From JAICMB01 sp035295125 (lineage in GTDB: Bacteria > Acidobacteriota > Terriglobia > Bryobacterales > Bryobacteraceae): DNA of 64,000 nt. The notes below the pieces were generated by a model. It saw nothing but the letters and a program-made list of their open reading frames with translations. It made no database searches and was not told the DNA's origin. Each line of letters begins with the position of its first letter. Positions within the stretch are counted from its first letter, which is position 1. Shown here piece by piece: positions 27,033 to 36,900 of this stretch. Location: positions 124,001-188,000 of the forward strand of contig DATGJP010000056.1 of the NCBI GenBank assembly GCA_035295125.1. The letters are read 5' to 3'. The translations under genes were made by a program, and so were the position numbers.

Positions 27033-28328
27033 ATGAAACTGACTCGAGTACTCGTTGCTTTTGTCTCCGCGGCGGCGTGGGCAGGTACCGCGCCGTCGCA
27101 GGTCACCTTTAACAAGGACGTGCTGCCGATCGTGCAAAACCGGTGCCAGGAATGTCATCGGGCCGGCGAGATCGGGCCGTTCTCAATGATGACGTACAAG
27201 GAAACCCGTCCTTGGGCGAAGGCCATCAAGAGCAGCGTAGTCTCGAAGAAGATGCCGCCATGGTTCGCGGACCCGAAGTACGGACACTTTGCGAACGATC
27301 GCACGCTCAGCCAGCAGGAAATCGACACCCTGGTGGCTTGGGTGGACGGCGGCGCCAAGGAAGGCGATGAGAAAGACGCGCCGAAGCCCCGCGCTTGGGT
27401 GGACGGCTGGAACATTCAGAAGCCTGATCTCGTGATTTCGCCGCGTGAAGCGTTCCACATCGGCGCGAAGGAAGAAGTTCCCTATCAGTACATCGTGATG
27501 CCCACCGAGTTTAAAGAAGACAAGTGGGTTCAAATGGCTGAAGCGCGGCCGAGCAATCGCGGCATCGTGCATCACATCGTGGTTTTCATTCGGGACCCCA
27601 AGTCGAAGTGGCTGCGTAACGCGGAAGTCGGCGTGCCGTTCGTTCCTCCCGGCGGAGGGAAGGATTTCAACAACACGTCGGGTGGCGGCAGCGACATTCT
27701 GATGATTTACACCCCCGGCATGGTGCCGGAAGTCTGGCAGCCGGGACGCGCCAAGATGATTAAGGCTGGATCGGACCTGGTGATGCAGATCCACTACACC
27801 GCGAACGGAAAAGAAGGCGAAGACAAGAGCGTCGTCGGTATGGTGTTTGCGAAGGAGCCCCCCAAGGAACGTGTCGTGACGATGGGCTCGTACAATCTGG
27901 CGTTCAAGATTCCGCCCGAGACTCCTGATTACCGCGTCGACGGGATGAAGAACACTTTCCCGAACGGCGCTGAAATTCTGAGCTTCTTCCCGCATATGCA
28001 CGTGCGCGGCAAGTCGTTTGAATACAAAGTGACCTACCCGACCGGCGAGACCCAAACCGTGCTGCGGGTGCCGAAATACGATTTCTTCTGGCAGCTCGAC
28101 TACAAGCTTGCGGAGCCGATGAAGCTGCCGCCGGGAACGAAGATCGAGTGCACAGCCTGGTACGATAATTCCGCGAACAACCCCGCGAACCCCGATCCAA
28201 AGAGTGAGGTCCGCTGGGGCGAACAGAGTTGGGAAGAGATGATGATCGGTTTCTATGACGTCGTCATCCCGGCCAATATGGATATTCGTGAGTTCTTCAC
28301 ACCTCCTCAACCGAAGAAGGCTGATTAG
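27033..28328 (+). CDS. Heme c-fused type II copper monooxygenase-like protein, paralogue 3
   Basis: The third copy (431 residues) starts 3 nt after the stop of paralogue 2. It has a signal peptide, heme motif CQECH, axial Met in KKMPPW, HH in IVHHIVVF, H in MQIHYTANG, HMH in FPHMHVRGK, and Met in WEEMMIGFYD, so the copper site is complete. Its variable loop is glycine-rich (PPGGGKDFNNTSGGGSD). The PDPKSEVRWGEQSWEEM stretch before the Met ligand is close to that of the other two copies. Three active-looking copies in a row suggest either gene dosage or different substrates for one pathway. Substrate is unknown. Confidence 0.82.
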   Translation: MKLTRVLVAFVSAAAWAGTAPSQVTFNKDVLPIVQNRCQECHRAGEIGPFSMMTYKETRPWAKAIKSSVVSKKMPPWFADPKYGHFANDRTLSQQEIDTLVAWVDGGAKEGDEKDAPKPRAWVDGWNIQKPDLVISPREAFHIGAKEEVPYQYIVMPTEFKEDKWVQMAEARPSNRGIVHHIVVFIRDPKSKWLRNAEVGVPFVPPGGGKDFNNTSGGGSDILMIYTPGMVPEVWQPGRAKMIKAGSDLVMQIHYTANGKEGEDKSVVGMVFAKEPPKERVVTMGSYNLAFKIPPETPDYRVDGMKNTFPNGAEILSFFPHMHVRGKSFEYKVTYPTGETQTVLRVPKYDFFWQLDYKLAEPMKLPPGTKIECTAWYDNSANNPANPDPKSEVRWGEQSWEEMMIGFYDVVIPANMDIREFFTPPQPKKAD

Positions 28329-29031
28329 CGTCGGCATCGGCCTCCTCGCAGGGGCAGTGACGCTGTCGCTGCGCACGAGCGCGCACGACGTCATCACAAC
28401 GCCAATCACCTTTTCGCGTGAGATATCGCGACTGTTCTACAAGCGGTGCGCCTCGTGTCATCACGAGGGCGGCTCCGCTTTTTCGTTGATGACGTATGAA
28501 CAGGCGCGGCCGTGGGCCAAGGCCATCAAGGAAGAAGTGCTGGAGCGGCGCATGCCGCCATGGGGAGCGGTGAAGGGCTTCGGCGAATTCAAGGATGACC
28601 AGGGGCTGACGCAGGAGCAACTCGAGCTGATTTCGGAATGGGTCGAAGGTGGGGCGCCGGAGGGCGAGGCGACCCTGCTTCCCAAGCAACCGGACTTCAC
28701 TGAGAAGTCTGTGCCGACGCCGACAACCGGGCCGGATTACGTCGTCGACGGCAGCCTGATTTTGAAAGAGCCGGTCATTTTGATGGGCATCGGTCCCAAG
28801 GTGGTTTTGGAAGGTGCTTCGATGCAGGTGATCGCGGAGCGGCCGGATGGGAGCGTTGAGCCGCTGCTCTGGCTCTACAATTTCAAGCCGGAGTTTTCGC
28901 ACGATTACTTCTATAAGTCGCCTTTGAGTTTGCCGGCTGGGACGAAGGTGGAGATCGCTCCTTTAGGGGCGGGAACCATCAGGCTGATGAGCGCGAAGGC
29001 ACATCCGGTGATCCGGGCCAAGCGCGGTTAG
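28288..29031 (+). CDS. Exported heme c protein, paralogue 4 with degenerate copper domain
   Basis: The 247-residue protein has a basic signal peptide (NRRRLISVGIGLLAG), heme motif CASCH and the axial Met in RRMPPW, as in the three genes before it. The first copper lobe is gone: no HH and no HYT. The remaining C-terminal part still aligns with the second lobe (VIAERPDGSVEPLLWLYNF, LPAGTKVEI), but the HMH motif is replaced by a segment around GPKVVLEG, and the EEM motif is missing. It is likely an electron-transfer or structural partner. I chose GTG 28288 (41-nt overlap with paralogue 3) over ATG 28255 (74-nt overlap); neither has a good Shine-Dalgarno. Confidence 0.75.
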   Translation: MSSSHLLNRRRLISVGIGLLAGAVTLSLRTSAHDVITTPITFSREISRLFYKRCASCHHEGGSAFSLMTYEQARPWAKAIKEEVLERRMPPWGAVKGFGEFKDDQGLTQEQLELISEWVEGGAPEGEATLLPKQPDFTEKSVPTPTTGPDYVVDGSLILKEPVILMGIGPKVVLEGASMQVIAERPDGSVEPLLWLYNFKPEFSHDYFYKSPLSLPAGTKVEIAPLGAGTIRLMSAKAHPVIRAKRG

Positions 29032-29121
29032 TGGCTGGTGGCCCCACCAAGCTGCATAGCTGCAACCAACGGAAACTCTCGGGTTGCTTCGCCTGTCCTT
29101 CTTCCACATCCTCCAAATCGT

Positions 29122-30228
29122 CTAGCTTTCCGGCAGCGCGGCTTCGAGGTGGGCTACGTCATCTTCGTTGTTGTAGAAGTGCGGCGAGATTCGCAGCAGA
29201 CCTCGCCGGGCTGCCACGAGGATGCCGCGGTCCTTCAATTCACGGGCCATGTGTGAGGGGTCGCGGTTCTCAAATCGCGCAGTCACAATGTGCGAGTTGG
29301 CGGATACGGCCTCGCCTCCTGCACGCCGCACCGCAGCGCGAACCTGGTCGGCCAATTCCAGCACCCGCCGTTCGATGATCTCGGGTCCGATTTCCAGCAT
29401 CATATCGACGGAAGCGCCCATCGCATAAACAAGAGGGAAAGGGATTGCCCCTCCTTCGTACTTCTCGGCGCGTTCGGCGAATTCGGGCGTGCCGTGATGC
29501 AGTTGATCGACATTACGCCAATCGCTGTGGCTCCGCCATCCGACGACGGTTGGCGCAAGCTGCCGCCGAAGTTGCGGGCTGACGTATGCGAACCCGGCCC
29601 CGGTGGGGGAAAGCATCCACTTGTAGGCATGCACAGCAAGCACGTCGGGTTTGGCCCGCGCGCAGTCAAAGCGCAGCCCGCCGACGCTCTGCGTGCCGTC
29701 GACATAGAACAGAACGCCGCGTTCTCGCAGGAACGTCCCGATCTCTTCCAGCGGTGGGATGAATCCGGTCGTATAGTTCGCTGAGCTGAGAACGACCAGG
29801 CGCGTGCGCGGATCGATCGAATCGTAGAAGCGCTCCCATTCCACCTCGACAGTCTCCACTCCGAGCCGCTGCAGCAGATTTGGAGCGTAGAGATTGTTTG
29901 GGAACTCGTGCTCCAGGGTCACGATGCGGTCGCCTGCCTTCCAGTCGAGCCCATTTAGCAGCATGGCGAGAGCTGTCGCTGCGTTCGGCACGAAGGTGAT
30001 GTCATCTCCGTCGCAATGGATCAGCCGGGCGATTGCGGCGCGTATGCGGTCCGCATCGTCGTACCACGAAACAAAATCCCAGCACGCGAGTTCGTCGCGG
30101 CGGGCGAAGTGCTTGGCGACGGCGTCCGTTGTGCGGCGGGCGAGTTGGCCGAAGGTCGCGGTGTTCAGGTGCGTCCAATTCGCTAACGCCGGAAATTCGC
30201 CTCGAATCTGCTGCCAATCAGGTGTCAT
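29122..30228 (-). CDS. PLP-dependent class V aminotransferase
   Basis: The 368-residue enzyme has the fold type I, class V layout (cysteine desulfurase, isopenicillin-N epimerase and kynureninase relatives). Visible motifs are HLNTATFG near the N-terminus, VTLEHEFPNN, the cofactor aspartate in FYVDGTQSVGGL, and the lysine in VHAYKWMLSPTGAGF. No conserved desulfurase cysteine loop is evident, so it is more likely an epimerase, lyase or aminotransferase than a sulfur donor. The start codon overlaps the stop of the proS-like gene by 4 nt, so the two are co-translated. Substrate is unknown. Confidence 0.85.
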   Translation of the reverse strand: MTPDWQQIRGEFPALANWTHLNTATFGQLARRTTDAVAKHFARRDELACWDFVSWYDDADRIRAAIARLIHCDGDDITFVPNAATALAMLLNGLDWKAGDRIVTLEHEFPNNLYAPNLLQRLGVETVEVEWERFYDSIDPRTRLVVLSSANYTTGFIPPLEEIGTFLRERGVLFYVDGTQSVGGLRFDCARAKPDVLAVHAYKWMLSPTGAGFAYVSPQLRRQLAPTVVGWRSHSDWRNVDQLHHGTPEFAERAEKYEGGAIPFPLVYAMGASVDMMLEIGPEIIERRVLELADQVRAAVRRAGGEAVSANSHIVTARFENRDPSHMARELKDRGILVAARRGLLRISPHFYNNEDDVAHLEAALPES

Positions 30229-31709
30229 GCTGCTGACCGATCCCGGATGAAGGCTGCGCAGTCCGCAACCGGAACGTCCGACGCCTGGTGTGTTCGCCGT
30301 TCCACTACCTCCACGAGTCCCTGCGCGAGTTTCTTGCCGATCGTGATGCGATAGGGAATCCCGACGAGATCCGCATCTTTGAACTTCACGCCCGGCCGCT
30401 CATCGCGATCGTCGAGCAGAACGTCGACGTGCATTTCGACGCAGGCGTGATAGATCTCCTCGGCAGCCTGGCGTTGTTTTTCGTCGCCATAAAACACCGG
30501 CGTGACGACGACGTCGAAAGGTGAGATAGCCGCCGGCAGGATCATGCCATCCTTGTCAAGCGATAGCTCGACGGACGCGCGTAGAATCTGCTCCATTCCG
30601 ATGCCATACGAGCCGACCGCCGGCGTCACTTCGATCCCGGATTCGTTGGAGATGTGCAGGTCCACCTTATCGCGCTTCGTGGCGTGTCCGACCTCAATGC
30701 AGCGGATCCATTCCAATTCGCCGCCGCACCGCACGCACAAGTCGCCGCGCGCCGCCTGCCGAAGGTCGTAATAATCAGGATGAAAATCCTCGCCCGGCGT
30801 CACATGACGCAGATGATAATCGTTCCGGTTGGAACCCGAGATCATGTTGCGCCGGCTGCGCAGTGCCTCGTCGGCGAGCACGCGCATGTTTTTGACGCCA
30901 ACAGGTCCGAGCGAGCCCGCATCTGCTCCAAACCACTCGCGGATCTCCTCCGGTTTAGCCGGACGCAGCTCTGACGCACCCAGCACAGCTCGCAGTTTTG
31001 CCTCCGCCAGTTGATGATCGCCGCGCACCATCACCAGCACGCCACCGCCATCCGCCACCATCACGAGGCTCTTCATCTGCGCGCTCTCGGGAAGCCGCGT
31101 GAAGACGCTCAGGTCTGCAATGGTCTTCTGGCCGGGCGTGTGGAACTCTTCCGGCGCATAGTCTCCCTCAATGTCGGGAATTGCCGGCGCGGTCGCCCGA
31201 GACACCGCCGTCTGGACCTTCGCGGCGTACTGGCAACCCTGGCATCTCACGATCTCGTCTTCGCCCGACGCCGAGAGAACCACAAACGACCGCCCTGCGC
31301 CATCCACCGTGACGTAATCCAGCCCGCAGCGCTGCAAAACCGCCTTGACCCATTCGACCACGCGGACGTACGACTCATCGCCAGACAAATCGAACGAGCA
31401 CGCCTCCATGGACTCGGCGCGGAGTTGATACCAAACCTGGGGCAATTGCTTATAGCTGCGCAACTCGCCACGCGCGATTGATGCCATATCCGGTTCGGCG
31501 ATGAGCATCTCCTGCCCCCCAATGGCCTGCATTTCGTCGCGCACAATGGCAGCTATCTTGCCCAAGCTGCGCCAGCCCAACGCCAGGAAGCTGCTGCCGC
31601 CGGATCCCAGGCGAACGAAACCCGCGCGCAGCAATAACTGCCGCGCGATCCCCTCCACGTCCGCGGGATTCTCGCGCAGGGTGGGAATGAAAAGCTTGCT
31701 CCAGCGCAT
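30225..31709 (-). CDS. Prolyl-tRNA synthetase homologue with lost catalytic motifs
   Basis: The 494-residue protein opens like bacterial ProRS (MRWSKLFIPTLRE) but is about 75 residues short. Compared from memory with normal ProRS, three in-frame losses hit the catalytic domain: the segment before ELRSYKQLP, motif 2 (the FRDE and RPR region), and the GGSxSxEF loop. The motif 3 arginine is also replaced (GIGMEQ). In contrast, the editing domain is intact (FHTPGQKTI, KSLVMVA, GPVGVKNMRVLAD, NDYHL), keeping residues that appear to match E. coli K279, D350 and H369, and the anticodon-binding domain is present. It may be a stand-alone editing factor. Overlaps the aminotransferase gene by 4 nt. Confidence 0.8.
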   Translation of the reverse strand: MRWSKLFIPTLRENPADVEGIARQLLLRAGFVRLGSGGSSFLALGWRSLGKIAAIVRDEMQAIGGQEMLIAEPDMASIARGELRSYKQLPQVWYQLRAESMEACSFDLSGDESYVRVVEWVKAVLQRCGLDYVTVDGAGRSFVVLSASGEDEIVRCQGCQYAAKVQTAVSRATAPAIPDIEGDYAPEEFHTPGQKTIADLSVFTRLPESAQMKSLVMVADGGGVLVMVRGDHQLAEAKLRAVLGASELRPAKPEEIREWFGADAGSLGPVGVKNMRVLADEALRSRRNMISGSNRNDYHLRHVTPGEDFHPDYYDLRQAARGDLCVRCGGELEWIRCIEVGHATKRDKVDLHISNESGIEVTPAVGSYGIGMEQILRASVELSLDKDGMILPAAISPFDVVVTPVFYGDEKQRQAAEEIYHACVEMHVDVLLDDRDERPGVKFKDADLVGIPYRITIGKKLAQGLVEVVERRTHQASDVPVADCAAFIRDRSAA

Positions 31710-31780
31710 GGGAAAGTCTCAGTGTAACCAAAACCTCCCGTTCGCCTGCTGATAAACTCTCAGCAGAGGATGAACCCTCC

Positions 31781-33055
31781 ATGAATACTCGCCGCACGTT
31801 TCTGATTTCCACCGGGGCTGCTCTGACCCAGTTCACTCCCGGCAAGGCGTCCGCCAACAGCCGTGTCCGGATGTGTGTGATTGGCGTCCATGGCCGCGGT
31901 CACGACCACATCAAAGGATTTCAAGGGCTCGACAACGCCGAGGTCGCCATGCTCTGCGATGTCGACCAGGAGGTGCTCGCCGCTCGCGCCGCGGCTTTCG
32001 AGAAAGAGTATGGCCGGAAGGTCGCAACCGAAACGGATTTGCGCCGCGTCTTCGAGAACAAGAACATCGATGCGGTCAGCATCGCGATGCCGAATCACTG
32101 GCACGCGCTGGCGGCGATCTGGGCTTGCCAGGCCGGTAAAGACGTGTACGTCGAGAAGCCGGGCGCGCACAACATCTACGAAGGCCGCAAGCTGATTGAG
32201 GCGGCGCACAAATACGACCGCATCGTTCAGCACGGGGTGCAATTGCGCAGCTCCGAGGCGATTCAGGAAGCGGTCGGACATCTGCGCAAGGGCACCATTG
32301 GCAAGGTTTATATGGCGCGCGGCCTGGTCTATCGGTGGCGCCCGTCGATCGGCCATAAGCCCGACGAGCAGGCACCCGCCACGCTCGACTGGAATCTCTG
32401 GCAAGGACCCGCGCAGGAGCGCGCCTTCACAAGGCGGCTGGTCCACTACAACTGGCATTGGCACTGGGACTACGGCAACGGCGATGTCGGCAACCAGGGA
32501 ATCCATGAGACCGACATGTGCATGTGGGGACTTGGGGTCGACAAGCTGCCGGGCAAAGTGACCGCGATGGGCGGTAAATTCCTGTTCGACGACGACAAGG
32601 AAACGCCCGAAACGCTATCGTCCTCGTACCTCTTCCCCGAAGAGAACAAGATGATCGAGTTCGAAGTTCGTCCGTGGTGTACTAACGAAGAGAACGGCAC
32701 GGGCGTCGGCAATCTCTTCTACGGCTCGGACGGCTACATGGTCATCAAGGGCTACGACACTTACGAGATCTATCTCGGGTCGAAGCGTGAGCCCGGTCCG
32801 TCGCGCAAGGCGGGAGGCAGCCACTGGGCGAACTTCATCAAAGCCGTCCAGAGCCGCAAGACGTCCGATCAAAACGGTCCGGTGGAAACGGCCCATCTGG
32901 CTTCATCGCTCGCTCACCTTGGCAACATCTCGTATCGGCTTGGCCGCCAGCTCAGCTTTGACCCCAAGACGGAACGCTTCATCGGGGACGAGCAGGCGAA
33001 CGCGATGCTGAGCCGCAAATATCGCGCGCCGTTTATGGTGCCTGAGAAGGTTTGA
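31781..33055 (+). CDS. Gfo/Idh/MocA family oxidoreductase, exported (Tat-like)
   Basis: The 424-residue protein has a twin-arginine leader (TRRTFLISTGAAL), an N-terminal Rossmann NAD(P) domain (VRMCVIGVHGRG), the family lysine motif DVYVEKPGAHN, and the C-terminal dehydrogenase domain (GNQGIHETDMCMWGL). Exported members are frequent in Acidobacteria, Planctomycetes and Bacteroidetes and act on sugars or modified polysaccharides with a tightly bound cofactor. The start ATG is 71 nt from the divergent proS-like gene. A short-chain dehydrogenase begins 1 nt after the stop, so the two likely act in the same sugar or polyol pathway. The exact substrate is not readable. Confidence 0.88.
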   Translation: MNTRRTFLISTGAALTQFTPGKASANSRVRMCVIGVHGRGHDHIKGFQGLDNAEVAMLCDVDQEVLAARAAAFEKEYGRKVATETDLRRVFENKNIDAVSIAMPNHWHALAAIWACQAGKDVYVEKPGAHNIYEGRKLIEAAHKYDRIVQHGVQLRSSEAIQEAVGHLRKGTIGKVYMARGLVYRWRPSIGHKPDEQAPATLDWNLWQGPAQERAFTRRLVHYNWHWHWDYGNGDVGNQGIHETDMCMWGLGVDKLPGKVTAMGGKFLFDDDKETPETLSSSYLFPEENKMIEFEVRPWCTNEENGTGVGNLFYGSDGYMVIKGYDTYEIYLGSKREPGPSRKAGGSHWANFIKAVQSRKTSDQNGPVETAHLASSLAHLGNISYRLGRQLSFDPKTERFIGDEQANAMLSRKYRAPFMVPEKV

Positions 33056-33056
33056 T

Positions 33057-33788
33057 TTGGATAGCCTCGACGGACGCGTGGCCCTGGTCACCGGCGGAAG
33101 CCGTGGCCTGGGCCGCGCTATTGCGATCGGCTTGGCACAAGCGGGCGCCGACGTTGCCGTTAACCATCGCGCTCGCGCGGGCGAGGCTGGAGAGGTCGTC
33201 GAGTCGATTCGATCGCTCGGGCGTCGGGCGGTTGCCGTACAAGCCGATGTGGCGCTTGGCGACGACGTGCGGCGCCTGATCGAGTCCTCGGGTGCGGCTC
33301 TTGGTGCCATCACGATTCTGGTGAACAACGCCGGCATCGCCCGTCCGCAGGGCATCGATGAAATCACGGAAAAAGACTGGGACGACCTGATCGACACGAA
33401 TCTCAAATCATGTTTCCTGGTCACGCAGGCTGCGCTTCCCGTTATGCGAGCCCGGCACTGGGGCCGCATCGTGAATATTTCGTCGGTAGCCGCGCACGTC
33501 GGCGGAGTCGTCGGGCCGCATTATGCCGCATCAAAAGCCGGCATGATCGGCCTCACGCACTCATACGCGCATCTGCTGGTCAAGGAGGGCATCACGGCCA
33601 ACGCCATCTCGCCCGCCCTCATCGACACCGACATGGTTCGTGCCAATCTGAACGCAAAACCAGACCGGATTCCCGTCGGCCGATTCGGACACGTGGATGA
33701 GGTTGCGGAGGTCGTCGTGATGCTGGCTCGAAACGGCTACATCACCGGCCAGACCATTCATGTGAATGGTGGCTGGTACATGAGCTGA
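33057..33788 (+). CDS. SDR family oxidoreductase, FabG-like
   Basis: The 243-residue short-chain dehydrogenase has the cofactor motif TGGSRGLGRAIAIG, the NNAGIA segment, and the catalytic S-Y-K set in ISSVAAH and HYAASKAGMIGL. It resembles 3-oxoacyl-ACP reductases, but this group includes many sugar and alcohol dehydrogenases. It starts at TTG 33057, one base after the stop of the oxidoreductase gene, with AGAAGG at a good distance; this start gives the usual N-terminus (LDGRVALVTGG). Downstream, 174 nt up to the convergent GGDEF gene hold a T-rich run (near 33808) and nothing else recognised. Confidence 0.88.
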   Translation: MDSLDGRVALVTGGSRGLGRAIAIGLAQAGADVAVNHRARAGEAGEVVESIRSLGRRAVAVQADVALGDDVRRLIESSGAALGAITILVNNAGIARPQGIDEITEKDWDDLIDTNLKSCFLVTQAALPVMRARHWGRIVNISSVAAHVGGVVGPHYAASKAGMIGLTHSYAHLLVKEGITANAISPALIDTDMVRANLNAKPDRIPVGRFGHVDEVAEVVVMLARNGYITGQTIHVNGGWYMS

Positions 33789-33962
33789 TCGGTCGTTATC
33801 CTCGCGGTTTTTTTCTTGCACGCTCGAAGGCCGGATGGTATCGTAAGGGATCGTACGCTACTCTGCGGCAGCACTTGACGTACAACAGCGTCATACATCC
33901 CAATTTCCCGGGAACCGCGCCGCTGGCGGCTCCGCAGCCTATACAATCCACCAGCACGGGTC

Positions 33963-36900
33963 TCAAATAACCGCGATACCGCGTGCGAGCAGGTTCGGGC
34001 TGGCCGGTGATGCTACGGCCGGCCCAAACGTGCGAATCGCAAATGCCTCGTGCTCCTTCAACGTCACCCGTTCATGCAAATGTGCAGCAAGCTCGGCAGG
34101 AACCAGCCCGACACACTGATTCCGGCCGGAGTGCTTCGCCATGTACAAGGCCCGATCGACAAACTGGATTACCTCGGAAAGCGTTAGGGCCTCGGGTTCG
34201 GAAGGCACCCACGGAAAGGCTGCCCAACCCACCGAGCAGGTACAGCGCAGCTCCCCCGCATGGTCCAGCCGCAGCGGTTCCCCGCCGACAACGTCGAGAA
34301 TCCGCTGGGCCAATCCGTTCGCGTTGTCGCGCGTCACGTTGCGCGCAACGATCAGAAACTCCTCGCCACCCCATCGGATCAAGCTATCCGAAGCACGGAT
34401 AACATCCTGTAACCGGCCGGCGACCGCTTGAAGCACCAGGTCTCCCGTCTCGTGACCATAACGATCGTTCACCTGCTTGAAGTAATCGATATCCACGAGA
34501 TAGAGAACCAGGTCCTCGCGCTCTCCCTCGACATTGAGTTGATAGAAGCGGCGGTTGCGAGCCTTGGTCAACGGGTCGGTAAGGGCGGCTTCCGCCAACT
34601 CCTGATTGGCCCGCGCAAGCTCCACGCTCCGTTCCGCGACGGCTTGTTCCAGGCGTCTCCGGTCCGCCTCCAACGCGCGCGTCCGAAGCCGAATGACCCC
34701 CAGAACCGCTGAAGCCAACAGCAGGATCTCCAAACTGTACGCCCACCATTGCTGCCACCAGGCAGGCGCGACCGCGAATCGATAGACCGCGGGATGGCTC
34801 CAGGCGCCGTCCGAGTATTGGCACGAGACTTCGAACTGAAACGGCCCCGACGGCAGTGAGACGTATCGAACTTCGCGCTGCAGTGTCTCGGTGTAATCCC
34901 TCTCGAGACCCGCCATGCGATAGCGGCACGTTGTCTTCTCCGGATCGCGAAACGAAGGTTGCGCAAACTGCGCGATGAATGTCGCGTTCGAGTGAGGCGT
35001 CCGGGCCTCTTTGTCGTGCAGCCGCTCTTCGCCCCCGAGTTTCACGGACGTAATCAGAACCTCCGTGCGCGAAGCCGGAGCCATCGCGGCCGGCTGAAAG
35101 CGCGCCAGCCCGCGACTGGTGCCCAGAAACACGCCGCCATCCGGGTCGGACCAGAACGAATCAGAGCTGGTGTCATTCCAGATGAGTCCGTCCGCGCGAT
35201 CCATCACATGCATCTGCCCCGCATTGTCGATGCGCGTTACGCCTTTGTCGCCGCCGGCCCAAACACGGCCGGCCCCATCGCTACCGATTAAGAAGACGCC
35301 ATTGCTCGCCAGACCCTGTTTCGTGGTGTACGTTTCGACCTTGGCGCCGCCGGGCGTCAACCTCAGATGGCTCAATCCAAGAGGCTGCACGTAGCGGAAC
35401 CACGCCTCCGATCCGCTTACTGGCATCACCGTCGGCACGACATTCGCCTGCAAACCCTGCGCTGTCGTGTACACGGTCCACTTGTTACCGTCGAACCGTG
35501 AAATTCCCCTGCGGCCGCTGCTCCACAGGACTCCGTCGGAAGCAAACACCGGATGGCTGGTAGTTCCGACCACCTCCGTAGGCACGTTGACATCCTCAAA
35601 ACTGACTTCACCGCCTTTCACCGAGAGAATCTTCAAACAGCGGTGATTTCCTGCCCAGATCCTTCCGTCGGGCGCTACCGCGACACCGAGCGGATCGCCC
35701 GCGCCCGGAGGAAACGGTGTTTTCGCAAACCGTAGCGTCGCAGGATTCACGCGCGTAATACCGCCGGGCACCGACACCATCCAGAGAGCGCCATCGTGGG
35801 CCAAGGCCATTCGGCGGACCGTCGCGCCGGCCAACCCATCCTTCTCAGTCCAGGTGCGCCATCTTCGCGCAAGCGGATCCCACATCGCGAGCCCATTATC
35901 TGTGCCAACCCACAGGCGGCCCTGCAGGTCACGCAGGACGCACCACACCACGTTGTCGGGAAGCCCCTCCGCCTTGGTCCAGGCCTGCCAGTTCTCCGAC
36001 CCTGGCCAACGCGCAACGCCCGATCCGCCGTAGCCGACCCATATCGCGCCCTCGCGATCCTCGGTGGCCGCAAAGAGCGCGTTCGAAGCCATTCCCTGCT
36101 CTTCACCGGTTCGTTCCCAGTGCTCGTGCACACGGCGGAACAGGCCTCGCACCGTCGGAATCATCAGGCGGCCCGAGCGGTCGAGCGATGGAATGCCAAA
36201 ATCGTTCGCCTTCGGTATGCCTTCGTCGTCAGCGATGAATCGCGAATTTGCCTGATCCAGGCGCAGCACGTGATCGTCGGTGCGCACCCACACGAGGCCG
36301 TCGTGGTCCACGAGCACAGCAATGTTCCTGCCTCTCGACTTGATGCTGAGGGGGGCGGCGAATATTTCAGGCTTCGCCGAGGGGCTGCGCAGGCGTCCGA
36401 CATGGTTTCCCGATATGAAATAAATTGCGCCGTCTTCAGCGAAGAAGACAGCTTCCACCGCTTCGTCGGGTAGGCCGTCGCGCCGCGTCCACAATTTGTA
36501 CTTCGCTGGGTCACCCTGGTCTATCCGAACCAGCCCGCGGCTGGTGGCGACATAAATCCCGTTCTGGTTGTCCGCGGCGACGATCTGGTAGAGCGAATCG
36601 AAACGCGCTCCAGCGACCGGAATTCGAATCGTTTCAAACCGCTCATTGTTGAACCGCGCGATGCCATCGTTCGTCCCAACCCATATCTGCCCGTTCGGGG
36701 CCACAATCAACTGGTCAATGAACAGCGTGGGGAGGCCTTGCTCGCGTCCGTAGCGCGTGATTCTGCCACCGTCATACCGCAGGACGCCTTGTTGCGTACC
36801 CATCCAAAGGAAACCTGAATGATCCTGCGCCAACGTCGTGATGGTGGCAGTGCTGACGTCAAATCGTTCGGCGATGGGCTGGAAAACGTAGCGGGGATTT

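Noticed and set aside
33789..33962. Promoter or small RNA in the gap between the SDR and GGDEF genes
   Set aside because: The genes converge here, so no promoter is needed. A TTGACG and a TACAAT occur but not at a usable spacing.
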